From JAAXHB01 sp965214945 (GTDB taxonomy: Bacteria > Actinomycetota > Acidimicrobiia > Acidimicrobiales > Aldehydirespiratoraceae), in NCBI GenBank assembly GCA_965214945.1, contig OZ244029.1:496001-560000 (forward strand): a stretch of DNA of 64,000 nt, read 5' to 3'. A model generated the notes under the pieces. The model had not been told where the DNA came from. It saw nothing but the letters and a program-made list of their open reading frames with translations, and searched no databases. Made by a program: the position numbers and the translations under genes. Of the stretch, positions 1 through 7,878 are shown piece after piece (position 1 is the stretch's first letter; every line of letters starts with the position of its first letter).

Positions 1-2
1 TT

Positions 3-632
3 CTCACGCCGACGGTCGCGTGGACGCTGGCCGTGCTGTCGGCTCTGGCCGTCCTGTGGGCGCTGCGAAGCCGTCTCAGCGAGTTGCGCAGCATCGTGCG
101 CGAGTCCATTCCGGTGCTCGCGGCGGCCGGGCTGCTTGATCTCATCGCCGGTATCACCGTCGAGAAGCGTCTCGACGACTTCTTGGATTTCCCGGTGCTG
201 CTGATGATGTTGCCCGGCTATCTGGGCACGGCCGGAGCGCTGGGCGGCGTGCTGTCGAGCCGTCTGTCCACCAAGATCCATCTGGGCCTGGTGAGGCCGT
301 CGCCGCTTCCGCAGCGGCGGGCACGCATCGACATAGGGATGACATTCGCGCTGTCCCTGCCGGTGTTCGCCGCTCTGGGCCTGCTCACCTCTGGCGTCGG
401 CGCCGTGGCTGGGCTCGCCGGACCTTCGCAAGCGCAGCTGCTGGGTGTGGCATTGCTGGGGGGTCTGATGGCTACGGTCTTTGTTACCGTCGTCGCCTAC
501 TACAGCACGCTGGCGGCTGTGCGATTCGGGCTCGATCCCGACACCTACGGAGTGCCGATGGTTATGTCGTCGCTCGATTTCGTCGGCGCGTTCACCCTGA
601 TCCTCGCCATCGTGGCTGTGGGAGCCGCATGA
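3..632 (+). CDS. MgtE/SLC41-type divalent cation transporter, C-terminal part (5' end outside window)
   Basis: The frame is open to the window edge, so only about 209 C-terminal residues are present. They form several strongly hydrophobic segments with a central stretch reading LPGYLGTAGALGG followed by SSRLSTKIHLG, which resembles the membrane domain of MgtE/SLC41 magnesium transporters, where a proline- and glycine-rich helix lines the pore. It would move Mg2+ or another divalent cation across the inner membrane. The next gene, a PhoU/TrkA-C protein on the same strand 95 bases downstream, is a plausible regulatory partner. Family assignment is by pattern only; the cytoplasmic N and CBS domains of classical MgtE cannot be checked here. 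Confidence 0.75.
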   Translation, partial: LTPTVAWTLAVLSALAVLWALRSRLSELRSIVRESIPVLAAAGLLDLIAGITVEKRLDDFLDFPVLLMMLPGYLGTAGALGGVLSSRLSTKIHLGLVRPSPLPQRRARIDIGMTFALSLPVFAALGLLTSGVGAVAGLAGPSQAQLLGVALLGGLMATVFVTVVAYYSTLAAVRFGLDPDTYGVPMVMSSLDFVGAFTLILAIVAVGAA

Positions 633-727
633 CCGGCGGCGAGCCGACAGCAGGGCGGCAAGGGCGGGCACGCGGGTGGGCAACGGAGCCGCGCACAAGT
701 CCTACGATGACCTGAAAGGCGACGCAT

Positions 728-1942
728 ATGGAAGACAGACCGCGCAATCTGCGGGAGATGCTGGCGGAGGCGAAGGACACCTCGGAGCTGATGGTGGACT
801 TGGCGTACGCCGCCTTGTATTTCGGCGATCCGGATATGGCCGATGAGGTGAGCGCGCTGGAGGAGCGCATGAGCCGCCTGGTGCAGGACATGCGCGCCGT
901 CTGCATACTCGCGGTGCGTCACCCCAAGGACGCTGAGGGGATGTCGTCGGTGTTGCAGGTCATCTCCGCAATCGAGCGCATCGCGAACGACGCCGTGGAC
1001 ATCGCCCGCATCGTCACCCACCACGTCGGCATCCCGGCGGAAATGGTGGCCGACCTCAGCGCCGCTGAGGAGGTGTCGCACCGGGTTCTCGTCTCACAGG
1101 GCTCGGCCCTGGCTAACCGGCGTCTGGCCGACCACGACATGCCCGTCCAGATGGGAATGCGGGTCATGGCGGTGCGCCGGGGCCGGCAGTGGATCACCGA
1201 CGTTGACGGCCTCACGATGATCATCCCCGACGACGTGCTGTTCTTGCGCGGCTCGCCCGACGGCATCACCGCGCTGCGCCAGCTCGCCGGCTCTCCGGGA
1301 TGGTCGCCGCCGGAGCTTCCCGAGGATCCCTTCGTCACCGACCTCGACCGGGCCGTCCACGTGCTCGTCGAGATGAAAAACCTGTCAGAGATCGCGGTCG
1401 GCCTGGCCTACTTGACGCTCGTGTTGAGAGATCTGGGCCTGGCGGCAGTCGTCAGGTATCTGGAGGACCGGCTCGACGAGATGAAGGATCGGCTGGAGCT
1501 GTGGGTGCTGCGGGCGGCAAGCGACAAACCCGACCCTTCGTCGCTGCGCGGGTTGCTGCACCTGTCGCAGGCTGCTGAGGATCTCGGCGATCAGGCCCAG
1601 CAGATGGTTTGGCTCATAGAGCGCCAGGAGGAAATCCACCCGATCCTCGCCATAGCCCTCGGCGAGAGCGACGAGGTCGTGGTGCAGATCCCCGTCGCGG
1701 GCGGCTCTGAGGCCGCGGAGGCCACGCTGTCGGAGCTGCAGCTGAACACCGAACCCGGGTTCACTGTGCTGGCAATCCAGCGAGGAGGCCAGTACCGGTA
1801 CCGCCCGCGGGGAGTAGTCAGGCTTCAGGCCGACGACGAACTGATCGCCAGCGGCCCAGTAGAGGGGCGCGAGCGGCTGGCGGAGCTGTGCGGCTGGCGT
1901 CTGGCCGGCGATGACACCGACATGAGACTGCTTCCGCTCTAA
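728..1942 (+). CDS. PhoU-domain / TrkA-C (RCK_C) domain protein, ion-transport regulator
   Basis: The 404-residue protein has an internal duplication. Helical PhoU-like segments (about 1-115 and 205-315) are each followed by a TrkA-C-like ligand-binding domain (about 120-200 and 325-400), with recognisable strands such as MRVMAVRRG and FTVLAIQRGG. TrkA-C domains bind small ligands and gate ion transporters, and PhoU-like helices often accompany them. It has no membrane segment and probably acts in the cytoplasm on the adjacent MgtE-like transporter; that partnership is inferred from adjacency. The ATG at 728 has a GAAAGG ribosome-binding site ten bases upstream. The stop codon sits inside a 17-bp tandem duplication. 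Confidence 0.8.
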   Translation: MEDRPRNLREMLAEAKDTSELMVDLAYAALYFGDPDMADEVSALEERMSRLVQDMRAVCILAVRHPKDAEGMSSVLQVISAIERIANDAVDIARIVTHHVGIPAEMVADLSAAEEVSHRVLVSQGSALANRRLADHDMPVQMGMRVMAVRRGRQWITDVDGLTMIIPDDVLFLRGSPDGITALRQLAGSPGWSPPELPEDPFVTDLDRAVHVLVEMKNLSEIAVGLAYLTLVLRDLGLAAVVRYLEDRLDEMKDRLELWVLRAASDKPDPSSLRGLLHLSQAAEDLGDQAQQMVWLIERQEEIHPILAIALGESDEVVVQIPVAGGSEAAEATLSELQLNTEPGFTVLAIQRGGQYRYRPRGVVRLQADDELIASGPVEGRERLAELCGWRLAGDDTDMRLLPL

Positions 1943-1958
1943 GACTGCTGCCGCTCTG
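1925..1958. repeat. 17-bp tandem duplication spanning the stop codon of the PhoU/TrkA-C gene
   Basis: Two adjacent 17-bp copies (1925-1941 and 1942-1958) differ at two positions, and the TAA stop at 1940-1942 lies at the junction. One of several stop-spanning duplications in this window. Confidence 0.75.
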
Positions 1959-1978
1959 AGATTCCACCGCTAACACCC

Positions 1979-2085
1979 GCACCACACCGTCGCCAGCCAC
2001 TCTGAGGTCGCCCTTCTGACGCATCGCATGTTCCAACGTCCCCGCCCCCCCGCACCACACCGTCGCCAGCCACTCTGAGGTCGCC
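1979..2085. repeat. 34-bp direct repeat in the spacer between the PhoU/TrkA-C gene and mca
   Basis: Perfect 34-bp copies lie at 1979-2012 and 2052-2085. The second is followed at once by another copy of its last third, and short TCTGAGACT-type units continue to about 2130. No gene is supported in the 1943-2231 spacer. Confidence 0.8.
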
Positions 2086-2231
2086 AGCCACTCTGAGACT
2101 GCTTTCGTTCTGAGACTCCGTTCTGAGACTTCTTCTCGCAACTCCCCCGAGCCGTGTTCTCAGGCCGGGTCTCAGCAAGGCGGGGGCAAGCCGGGTTGCG
2201 CGGGGTTGCTGGCGCGGTAGCTTCGCTCCCC

Positions 2232-3164
2232 ATGGCCGAGCGGCTCTGCTTGCTTACTGTGCACGCTCACCCCGACGACGAGGCGTCGAAGGGAGCGCCC
2301 ACGGTGGCCCGTTACCACGCCGAGGGCGTGCGCTGCGTGCTTGTGTGTTGCACCGGAGGCGAGGAGGGCGACATTCTCAACCCGGCGCTGGACGGCCCTG
2401 ACATGGCCGAGCGGCTCGCCGAGATCCGCGCCGAGGAGCTGGCCCGCGCTGCGGAGGTGATCGGCTACGACGAGGTCGTGATGCTCGGCTACCGGGACTC
2501 GGGTATGAAGGGCTCGGAGGCCAACGCCCATCCCGAATGCTTCGCCAACGCCGACCTCGAAGAGGCGGTCGACCGGCTGGTGGCGGTGATCCGTCGTGAG
2601 CGCCCCCAGGTGGTGGTGACCTATCCGGAGAACCAGGGCAACTACCAGCACCCGGACCATCTTCGGGTGCACGACATCAGCATCCCCGCCTTCGACCTGT
2701 CCGGCGATGCCGACCACCGTCCCGACCTCGGTGTGCCGTGGGCACCCACAAAGCTGTACTACACGATGTGGTCGCGGCGCCGGATCGAGGAGCGCCACCA
2801 GGCCTTCAACGAGCTGGGCCTTGAATCTCCCTACGGCGACTGGTGGTTCAAGCAGGAGTCACAGGACCATCTGATCACGACACAGGTTCCGGTGGACGGG
2901 TTCATCGATGCCCGCATCAACGGCCTGTTGGCCCACGCCACGCAGATCGACCCGGAGTCGACGTTCTGGTTCGGGCTCCCGCCGGAGGTCGAGCGCTCGA
3001 TCCACCCATACGACGACTACATCCTGGCCCGCGGTCCTCGGCCCGAGGAGCAGCCCGAGCGCGATCTGTTCAAGGGCGTGCGCTCCCTCCCGGCCTCGAC
3101 CGCACCCGAACCTGCCGCAGCGGCCGCAGTTCCGGGCGCAGCTCCAAGCGCCTGCAGGAGCTGA
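2232..3164 (+). CDS. mca: Mycothiol S-conjugate amidase (Mca), PIG-L family
   Basis: A 310-residue zinc-dependent PIG-L/LmbE-fold amidase. Near the N-terminus is AHPDDE (residues 12-17), and a second metal-binding motif HPDH follows at about residue 140; together these supply the zinc ligands. The conserved stretches CTGGEEGDI and MLGYRDSGM match mycothiol enzymes Mca/MshB, and the length suits Mca. Mca cleaves mycothiol-toxin conjugates to give an exported mercapturic acid and glucosaminyl-inositol in the cytoplasm. The ATG at 2232 is preferred over the in-frame GTG at 2154 because family similarity begins there. The C-terminal 25 residues are Ala/Pro-rich and less conserved-looking. MshB is the main alternative. 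Confidence 0.88.
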   Translation: MAERLCLLTVHAHPDDEASKGAPTVARYHAEGVRCVLVCCTGGEEGDILNPALDGPDMAERLAEIRAEELARAAEVIGYDEVVMLGYRDSGMKGSEANAHPECFANADLEEAVDRLVAVIRRERPQVVVTYPENQGNYQHPDHLRVHDISIPAFDLSGDADHRPDLGVPWAPTKLYYTMWSRRRIEERHQAFNELGLESPYGDWWFKQESQDHLITTQVPVDGFIDARINGLLAHATQIDPESTFWFGLPPEVERSIHPYDDYILARGPRPEEQPERDLFKGVRSLPASTAPEPAAAAAVPGAAPSACRS

Positions 3165-3208
3165 CCCTGACCGGCGCGGGGCTGCTCGCAGAGGGTTGGC
3201 TGGAAGAG

Positions 3209-3559
3209 GTGTCCGGCGCGCTGGCCGGCATAGATGTACCCGCAGCGGCCGACGGGGTGGCCCAGTTCACCGTGAGCGGCGCGCCAGGGGGCAGGCCGGC
3301 GGCGTTTGTCGTGACCGTCAAGGCCGGCCGGCTGACGCTGGCCGCGGGGAGAATCCGCGACGCGGACACGACCCTCGGATGGAAGTTCGCCGACTTCGCA
3401 GCGGTCTGGGAGGGCGAGCTTTCCCCTGAGGCGGCCTACATGACCGGCCGGGTGAAAGTAGAAGGCGACCGGGTGCTGCTCATCGATGGCTGGCGCCCGC
3501 TTCGGTTCTCGCCCGACCTGGCTACCGCGCTTTCGGCGCTGAGCGCGGCCAGTGCCTGA
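3209..3559 (+). CDS. SCP2 sterol-binding-domain-like protein (start uncertain)
   Basis: The frame ending at 3559 encodes a compact SCP2-like domain: a beta-rich N-terminal half, a central DTTLGWKFADFAAVW stretch and a C-terminal GRVKVEGD turn, which is typical of small SCP2/lipid-transfer proteins. The GTG at 3209 is the only conventional start I find, but family-like sequence (LLAEGWLEEV) extends about 15 residues upstream into the end of mca. Translation may therefore begin at a non-standard codon, or a frameshift may be present. Ligand unknown; cytoplasmic. Confidence 0.55.
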   Translation: MSGALAGIDVPAAADGVAQFTVSGAPGGRPAAFVVTVKAGRLTLAAGRIRDADTTLGWKFADFAAVWEGELSPEAAYMTGRVKVEGDRVLLIDGWRPLRFSPDLATALSALSAASA

Positions 3560-3647
3560 ATAGGACGAACGGGGGAGCGCAGCCGGCGCCCCGGCGCCCC
3601 GACCGGGGATCGAGCGACTTTGATCGGACGTGGTTGGGGAGGGCCGG

Positions 3648-4478
3648 TCAGCGGCGGGCGCGTTGTGCGTCGCGCATCTCTCGGTAGCCGACAGTGGTCG
3701 CGTCAGCGGCGGCCAGCGCGTCGGACAGGTCTTGTGACAACGCGAACACCAGGTCGTCCACCCGGCCAGCGGCGTTCGGATCCACTGCGTGGATCTCGGG
3801 CTCGTCAAGCGCGGGACACAGCGACAACTCGGTGACACCCGGCGGCAGGTCGCCGAGCAGCCGCATCGCGTGGCGGCGGGTGCCGGTGCGCACAAGTCTG
3901 AAGTGGTCCGGGAACACGATCCCCTCCGACCTGGCCAACGAGCGGAACGGGAAGCCGGCGTTAGCCTCCGCATCGCCGCTCTCGAGCCGGACCGGCAGGT
4001 CGAAGACGGCCGCCAGATCTACGAGCACATCGAAGAACTCAGGGCGCTGCTGCAAAGCGGCTATGTGCGTGGTGAGGTGGGTGACATCGAAACCCCACAG
4101 CACAGCCCGCTCCAGCTGGGCGCGGCACTCGCGTCGCACCTCGTCGAGGTCGGCGTGGTCCCAGAGATCGTCAAGCGTCCGCGGGAAGCCGCCGTCGCCG
4201 TCGAGCAGGCTGGGCGCGTTGGTGAGCGGACCCCAGCGGAACCAGTCGAGTTCGGAGTTGAGCGTGAGATGCACACCCAGGTCTTCGCCGCGGTACAACT
4301 CGGCTGCATGTCGCGACCACACGCCGGGCATGACGATGGTGCCGGTGGTGGCGGCGCCTTCCCGGATGGCCTTGTAGCCGCCAGCGGTGGAGGAATGAGT
4401 GGTGCCGATCCGATCCGCACTGACGATCACGAGCCGGGCGTCCGCGGGATAACCGAGGCGTTCTGCTAGCGACTTCAC
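3648..4478 (-). CDS. ChbG/YdjC (HpnK-like) family carbohydrate deacetylase
   Basis: A 276-residue protein with the YdjC fold pattern: an N-terminal strand and aspartate (VSADRIG, where the family usually has ADD-G), then VHLTLNSE and THLTTHIAALQ, which provide the metal-binding histidines. The family removes N-acetyl groups from chito-oligosaccharides or similar amino sugars with a divalent metal. The first motif departs from the usual double aspartate, which could affect metal binding. It starts with GTG at 4478, inside a 31-bp repeat that also occurs 70 bp upstream. No linked sugar pathway is visible, so the substrate is unknown. Confidence 0.75.
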   Translation of the reverse strand: MKSLAERLGYPADARLVIVSADRIGTTHSSTAGGYKAIREGAATTGTIVMPGVWSRHAAELYRGEDLGVHLTLNSELDWFRWGPLTNAPSLLDGDGGFPRTLDDLWDHADLDEVRRECRAQLERAVLWGFDVTHLTTHIAALQQRPEFFDVLVDLAAVFDLPVRLESGDAEANAGFPFRSLARSEGIVFPDHFRLVRTGTRRHAMRLLGDLPPGVTELSLCPALDEPEIHAVDPNAAGRVDDLVFALSQDLSDALAAADATTVGYREMRDAQRARR

Positions 4479-4567
4479 GTCACCGACGCTAGTTGCCTAC
4501 CTGGCCTGACAAGCCGGCACTACAGCTTGCGCCGGGTAGCGACTTCACGTGACCGACGCTAGTTGCC
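4467..4567. repeat. 31-bp direct repeat covering the start of the ChbG/YdjC gene
   Basis: Copies at 4467-4497 and 4537-4567 differ at one base. The first contains the GTG start and first codons of the minus-strand gene; the second reproduces them in its leader, giving a decoy start that runs out of homology after about four codons. Confidence 0.8.
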
Positions 4568-4584
4568 CACACGCGTTTCGTGCT

Positions 4585-5379
4585 TCAGCTCACCGGCACA
4601 TCGGGTCCTCCGCAGGCGCTCCACAACCCTCTCCCGGCAGCGATGGCGGCCGACTCGGCGCGTGCGAACGCAGTCGAGTAATGGTCGTTCGGCGGATAGT
4701 CGAATGCAGCGGCGTAGCCAGCTTCCACCAGCTCGAGGTTGACGAACAGACCGTCATCGGATCGCACGACGTATGCCAGCAGGCGGTCGTAGGCGTCTCG
4801 GGCTTCCGTGTCAAGCACCAGGGTGACCGGAGTGCCTGCCGGCAGAAGCGCCTGGGTGTAGAGCGAGGCCTCTTCGCCGAAGCACTGCACCGGACGAGTG
4901 CGCGCCACGGACTCCGGGGTGTTGATCCCGATCAGGCGCACTGACTCCGAACGGCCGCTGATGTCGGCGATGATGGTGTCGCCGTCCACCACCCGCTCCA
5001 CGACGGCGTTGGACGGTATCGTATCAGTCGGCGGCGTGGTGCCTGACAGAATGTCTCCCGACACCGTGCCGACGGCACTGTCATCACTGACAGTGCCGGA
5101 GTTGAGCGCCCCGGCATCGGACTGGGAGTTGGGGCCGTTGGTTGTGTTCGGGGTGCCGGACCCGAGCGCTCCGAGGTTGGATTGGGAGGGCTCGGAGCCG
5201 ACGCCGTTTCCCGCGCCGGCCCCGTTACCACCGACCGCGTGCTCGGCGACTCCGACGAAGGGCTCCGAGCCGACGCTGTTTGGGTCGATGCTGTTTCTCG
5301 CAACTGTGCTCTGGGTGCCACAGGCCACCAACAGCAGCACAGTCAAGGCAGAAGCCGCGGCGGTCACACCCCAGTACAT
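4585..5379 (-). CDS. Thermonuclease-like (SNase-fold) lipoprotein
   Basis: A 264-residue protein with an N-terminal hydrophobic helix ending in LLLVAC, a lipobox, so it is likely a cell-surface lipoprotein. A low-complexity Ser/Asn/Gly/Pro linker follows, with imperfect internal repeats. The C-terminal ~130 residues are a staphylococcal-nuclease domain: ERVVDGDTI, VRLIGINTPE and DAYDRLLAYV supply the usual Asp, Arg and Glu positions. It would hydrolyse DNA or RNA outside the cell with Ca2+. The ATG at 5379 is chosen because the signal peptide follows immediately; an upstream in-frame ATG exists at 5421. Confidence 0.82.
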   Translation of the reverse strand: MYWGVTAAASALTVLLLVACGTQSTVARNSIDPNSVGSEPFVGVAEHAVGGNGAGAGNGVGSEPSQSNLGALGSGTPNTTNGPNSQSDAGALNSGTVSDDSAVGTVSGDILSGTTPPTDTIPSNAVVERVVDGDTIIADISGRSESVRLIGINTPESVARTRPVQCFGEEASLYTQALLPAGTPVTLVLDTEARDAYDRLLAYVVRSDDGLFVNLELVEAGYAAAFDYPPNDHYSTAFARAESAAIAAGRGLWSACGGPDVPVS

Positions 5380-5421
5380 CGCACACACCAGGGCATCGCA
5401 GTCCCTTTTTTGGATTGCCAT

Positions 5422-5481
5422 AATAAAGTGCTATATCCCAATATATTCTATGTATGTCACAGGAGGTATCGCACGCTCCTC
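5422..5481 (-). promoter_or_regulatory. AT-rich spacer, probable promoter of the nuclease gene
   Basis: About 45 bases here are strikingly AT-rich for this genome and include TATATT-like and TATAGC-like hexamers reading on the minus strand toward the nuclease gene. Suggestive of a sigma-70-type promoter; no -35/-10 pair can be assigned with certainty. Confidence 0.35.
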
Positions 5482-5694
5482 TCAGGCTGCCGCCGCGAGG
5501 TCATCGTCGCCTGACACGGCCGCCGCGCCAGATGCTCTGCGGAGGCGGGCATCTAGCAGCGCCCTGCGGACGATCGCCAGGCCGCGGCGGCCGATCTGCC
5601 GAGTGACGGTGTCAAGCTGCCACGAAGCGTCCGCCTCGACGTCGGCGTTATCGGCATCGGCACCGACAACAATGAGGGTGAGCTGCTCGTTCAT
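5482..5694 (-). CDS. Small hypothetical protein
   Basis: A possible 70-residue protein starting at ATG 5694 (MNEQLTLIVV). It has an N-terminal beta-like strand, an Asp/Ala-rich turn and a basic helix (IGRRGLAIVRRALLDARLRR), then an Ala/Asp tail. I recognise no family. The frame continues upstream to 5817, but that part looks non-coding. Low confidence that it is a gene. Confidence 0.35.
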   Translation of the reverse strand: MNEQLTLIVVGADADNADVEADASWQLDTVTRQIGRRGLAIVRRALLDARLRRASGAAAVSGDDDLAAAA

Positions 5695-5855
5695 GTATTC
5701 ATGTTGCTGCGGAGGTGTGACATTGATGGGGTTGTGGCGTCGGGTTGTGTGAGCATGTGGTGGGGAGGCGACGGTGATGGCAGCGGCCTGGGCCTGGCGG
5801 TTGCGGCGTCCGTTCATGTGAGCATGCTGTGGCGGCGGTGTGACACTGTTGGGCT

Positions 5856-6821
5856 ATGACACAGCGCCACGGCATCACCGTTCCCTTATCGGGCCCTCTC
5901 CACAGTCAGCGCGACCGCTTTGCGGAACTGGCCTCGCTCGGCTACACCGACGTCTGGTCGTCGGAGGCCGACCGTTTCGACGGGTTCACGCCTTTGGTGT
6001 TGGCGTCTGTGTGGGCTCCCACGCTGAGGCTCGGCACGGCGATCCTGCCCGCGTTCACCCGAGGCCCGGCACTGCTGGCGCAATCGGCAGCGTCAATGGC
6101 CTCAGCCGCCCCCGGCCGCTTCGTGCTAGGCATCGGCTCGTCGTCCAACGTGATCGTGGAACGCTGGAACGGCACGGCGTTCGACAAGCCCTACCAGCGC
6201 GTGCGCGACACGATCCGATTCCTTCGGGCGGCCTTCGCCGGCGGCAAGGTGACAGAGCACTACGAAACGTTCTCGGTCAGAGGATTCAGGCTCAGTGTGG
6301 AGGTGGACGAGCCCCTACCGATATTCGTGGCCGCCCTGCGAGAGCAGATGCTGCGCCTGGCCGGACGGGAGGGCGACGGCGCCATCGTCAACTGGCTCTC
6401 GCCGGACGACGTGGCGCGCGTCAGCGGCATCGTGCATGCTGAGAACCCCGAAGCGGAAGTGGTCGCCCGCATCTTCGTGATCCCCAGCGAAGACCGCGAA
6501 TTCGCCCTTCAGACGGGGCGCTTCGTTCTCGCCGCCTACATAAACGTGCCCGTCTACAGGGCGTTCCATCAGTGGCTCGGCCGTACCGACGTGCTCGGCG
6601 AGCACTGGGAGCAGTGGGATGCGGGAGACCGGCGGGGCGCCCTTGCGAAGATCCCCGAGCACGTCGTGGACGAGCTGCTTGTCCATGGCACAACTGAAGA
6701 CTGTCGGGCAGGGATCAGGCGCTTCATCGACAACGGCGTCAGCTGCCCGGTGCCGATGGTGCTGTCCGTGCCCGGAAGCGATCCTTTTGAGGCTGTCAGG
6801 GCTCTGGCACCCTCTGCGTGA
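5856..6821 (+). CDS. LLM-class (luciferase-like) F420-dependent-type oxidoreductase
   Basis: A 321-residue bacterial-luciferase-fold (TIM-barrel) enzyme with the N-terminal strand GITVPLSGP, the segment LASLGYTDVWSSEADRFDGF, a GTAILPAFTRGP strand and the GRFVLGIGSSSNVIVERWNG motif typical of F420-dependent LLM oxidoreductases of actinobacteria. It would transfer hydride between F420 (or FMN) and an unknown substrate in the cytoplasm. The ATG at 5856 fits the family start. It stands alone between unrelated minus-strand genes and is followed by a GC palindrome that may be a terminator. Confidence 0.85.
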   Translation: MTQRHGITVPLSGPLHSQRDRFAELASLGYTDVWSSEADRFDGFTPLVLASVWAPTLRLGTAILPAFTRGPALLAQSAASMASAAPGRFVLGIGSSSNVIVERWNGTAFDKPYQRVRDTIRFLRAAFAGGKVTEHYETFSVRGFRLSVEVDEPLPIFVAALREQMLRLAGREGDGAIVNWLSPDDVARVSGIVHAENPEAEVVARIFVIPSEDREFALQTGRFVLAAYINVPVYRAFHQWLGRTDVLGEHWEQWDAGDRRGALAKIPEHVVDELLVHGTTEDCRAGIRRFIDNGVSCPVPMVLSVPGSDPFEAVRALAPSA

Positions 6822-6822
6822 G

Positions 6823-6836
6823 CCCGCCGCGGCGGG
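6823..6836 (+). terminator. GC palindrome just after the LLM oxidoreductase gene
   Basis: A perfect 14-bp palindrome (CCCGCCGCGGCGGG) begins two bases after the stop codon. There is no T-run and no unpaired loop, so its role as a terminator is uncertain. Confidence 0.25.
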
Positions 6837-6954
6837 TGAGAGCCGCTAGAACGGTGCACGCTCCTCGGGTGCGCGCTCCTCGCAGGTCAGACTATCTGGG
6901 TTGGCTTCCGAGTTCGTGCTGCAACCTGGTCTGCCGGTAACAGGAAGCAAGCCC

Positions 6955-6994
6955 GGAGGTTTAGCCGTTATCGGGGAGGTTTAGCCGTTGTCGG
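6955..6994. repeat. 20-bp tandem duplication spanning the stop codon of the coiled-coil gene
   Basis: Copies at 6955-6974 and 6975-6994 differ at one base. The minus-strand TAA at 6983-6981 lies inside the gene-proximal copy and is reproduced in the other. Confidence 0.8.
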
Positions 6995-7427
6995 GCTCGG
7001 ACACCGCCGCCGGTGGCGCGGGCTCAGGGGCGAGGGCGGTTTCGCCGGCAGAAGCGGACCGGGTTATCAGGGCCATGATGATGGGGGTCCACCCCGTGAC
7101 GTTGGATTTTAGGGCCGTGACGTTGGCTTCGAGGTTGCTCACCCTTCGGGAGAGGTCGCCGATCTCGGCTTTCAGGTTGTCCTGGCCGGCCTGCAAGCGG
7201 TCGAAACCGGCGTTCATGTCGGCTTTCAAGCGGTCGTAGCCGGCGTTCATGTCGGCTTTCAAGCGGTCGTAGCCGGCGTTCATGTCGGCTCTGTCGGCTC
7301 TCATGTCGGCTCTGAGGCTGCGTTCTGTCTTGCCGATCTGTTTGAACAAGAAAACTATAAGCGTCGTATTCGTGGCAAAAAAGGCGACCATCAAGGATAC
7401 GACGATGGCGGCCGTTCCATTCGTCAC
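6981..7427 (-). CDS. Small membrane-anchored coiled-coil protein with 11-residue repeats
   Basis: A 148-residue protein with one N-terminal transmembrane helix (residues about 8-28) and then a long amphipathic region. Within it lie nearly identical 11-residue units of the type AGYDRLKADMN, encoded by 33-bp DNA repeats (about 7185-7283). A heptad-like stretch and an Ala/Pro-rich tail with alternating EP follow. The layout resembles small phage-type or division-associated coiled-coil anchors, but I assign no function. The repeat number could vary by slippage, changing coiled-coil length in steps of 11 residues. Confidence 0.6.
   Translation of the reverse strand: MTNGTAAIVVSLMVAFFATNTTLIVFLFKQIGKTERSLRADMRADRADMNAGYDRLKADMNAGYDRLKADMNAGFDRLQAGQDNLKAEIGDLSRRVSNLEANVTALKSNVTGWTPIIMALITRSASAGETALAPEPAPPAAVSEPDNG
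7185..7283. repeat. 33-bp in-frame tandem repeats in the coiled-coil gene
   Basis: Two nearly identical 33-bp units (7218-7250, 7251-7283) and a diverged third (7185-7217). Each encodes 11 residues and keeps the frame. Confidence 0.8.
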
Positions 7428-7834
7428 AACAGGCTCCTCATAGCAGGGGTTGGCGCACGTGTGACTTTAGCAGGCGGCTCCCTATAGCAGGCGGCTCCGG
7501 CGGCTGTCAAGAAGGCGGCCGGTGGTGCGGAGAGGTCAGCCGTCGACACTGCGACTGACAATGGAGGCTGCCGTCTCTGCCGGTGTCGTGCTTTGGCCTG
7601 CGGCCCCCCGCCCACCGCCGCCGTACTTAACGCCGACAGCGAATGGAGAGTCACCGTCGAATGGCGCCCCCAAGACTTCGCCCGCCACATCAATCAGCCG
7701 CGATACGCCTCAGGGGTTCGTCGCCGATAGCGTCGATTGAGGCTTTAGGACGACGCTCAGAGGGTGTCTCGTTCTGTTTGTGAGACAAGCCCGCGTGCCG
7801 GTGTTGAGGGCGGCGATTTTTGGCTGTCCGCAGT
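7428..7834. other. Gene-free stretch
   Basis: About 400 bases between the coiled-coil gene and the SDR gene. Short duplicated TATAGCAGGCGGCTCC-like pieces lie near 7440-7500. Open frames here lack a plausible start or any family resemblance. Confidence 0.4.
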
Positions 7835-7878
7835 GATCAGAGCGTCCGTTAGCGCGGATCAGAGCGTCCGCTAGCGCG
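7835..7878. repeat. 22-bp tandem duplication at the stop codon of the SDR gene
   Basis: Copies at 7835-7856 and 7857-7878 differ at one base; the minus-strand TAG stop (7873-7871) is inside the gene-proximal copy. Confidence 0.8.

Noticed and set aside
7424..7693. 89-residue minus-strand open frame
   Set aside because: It overlaps the coiled-coil start, has low-complexity composition and lacks a recognisable domain.
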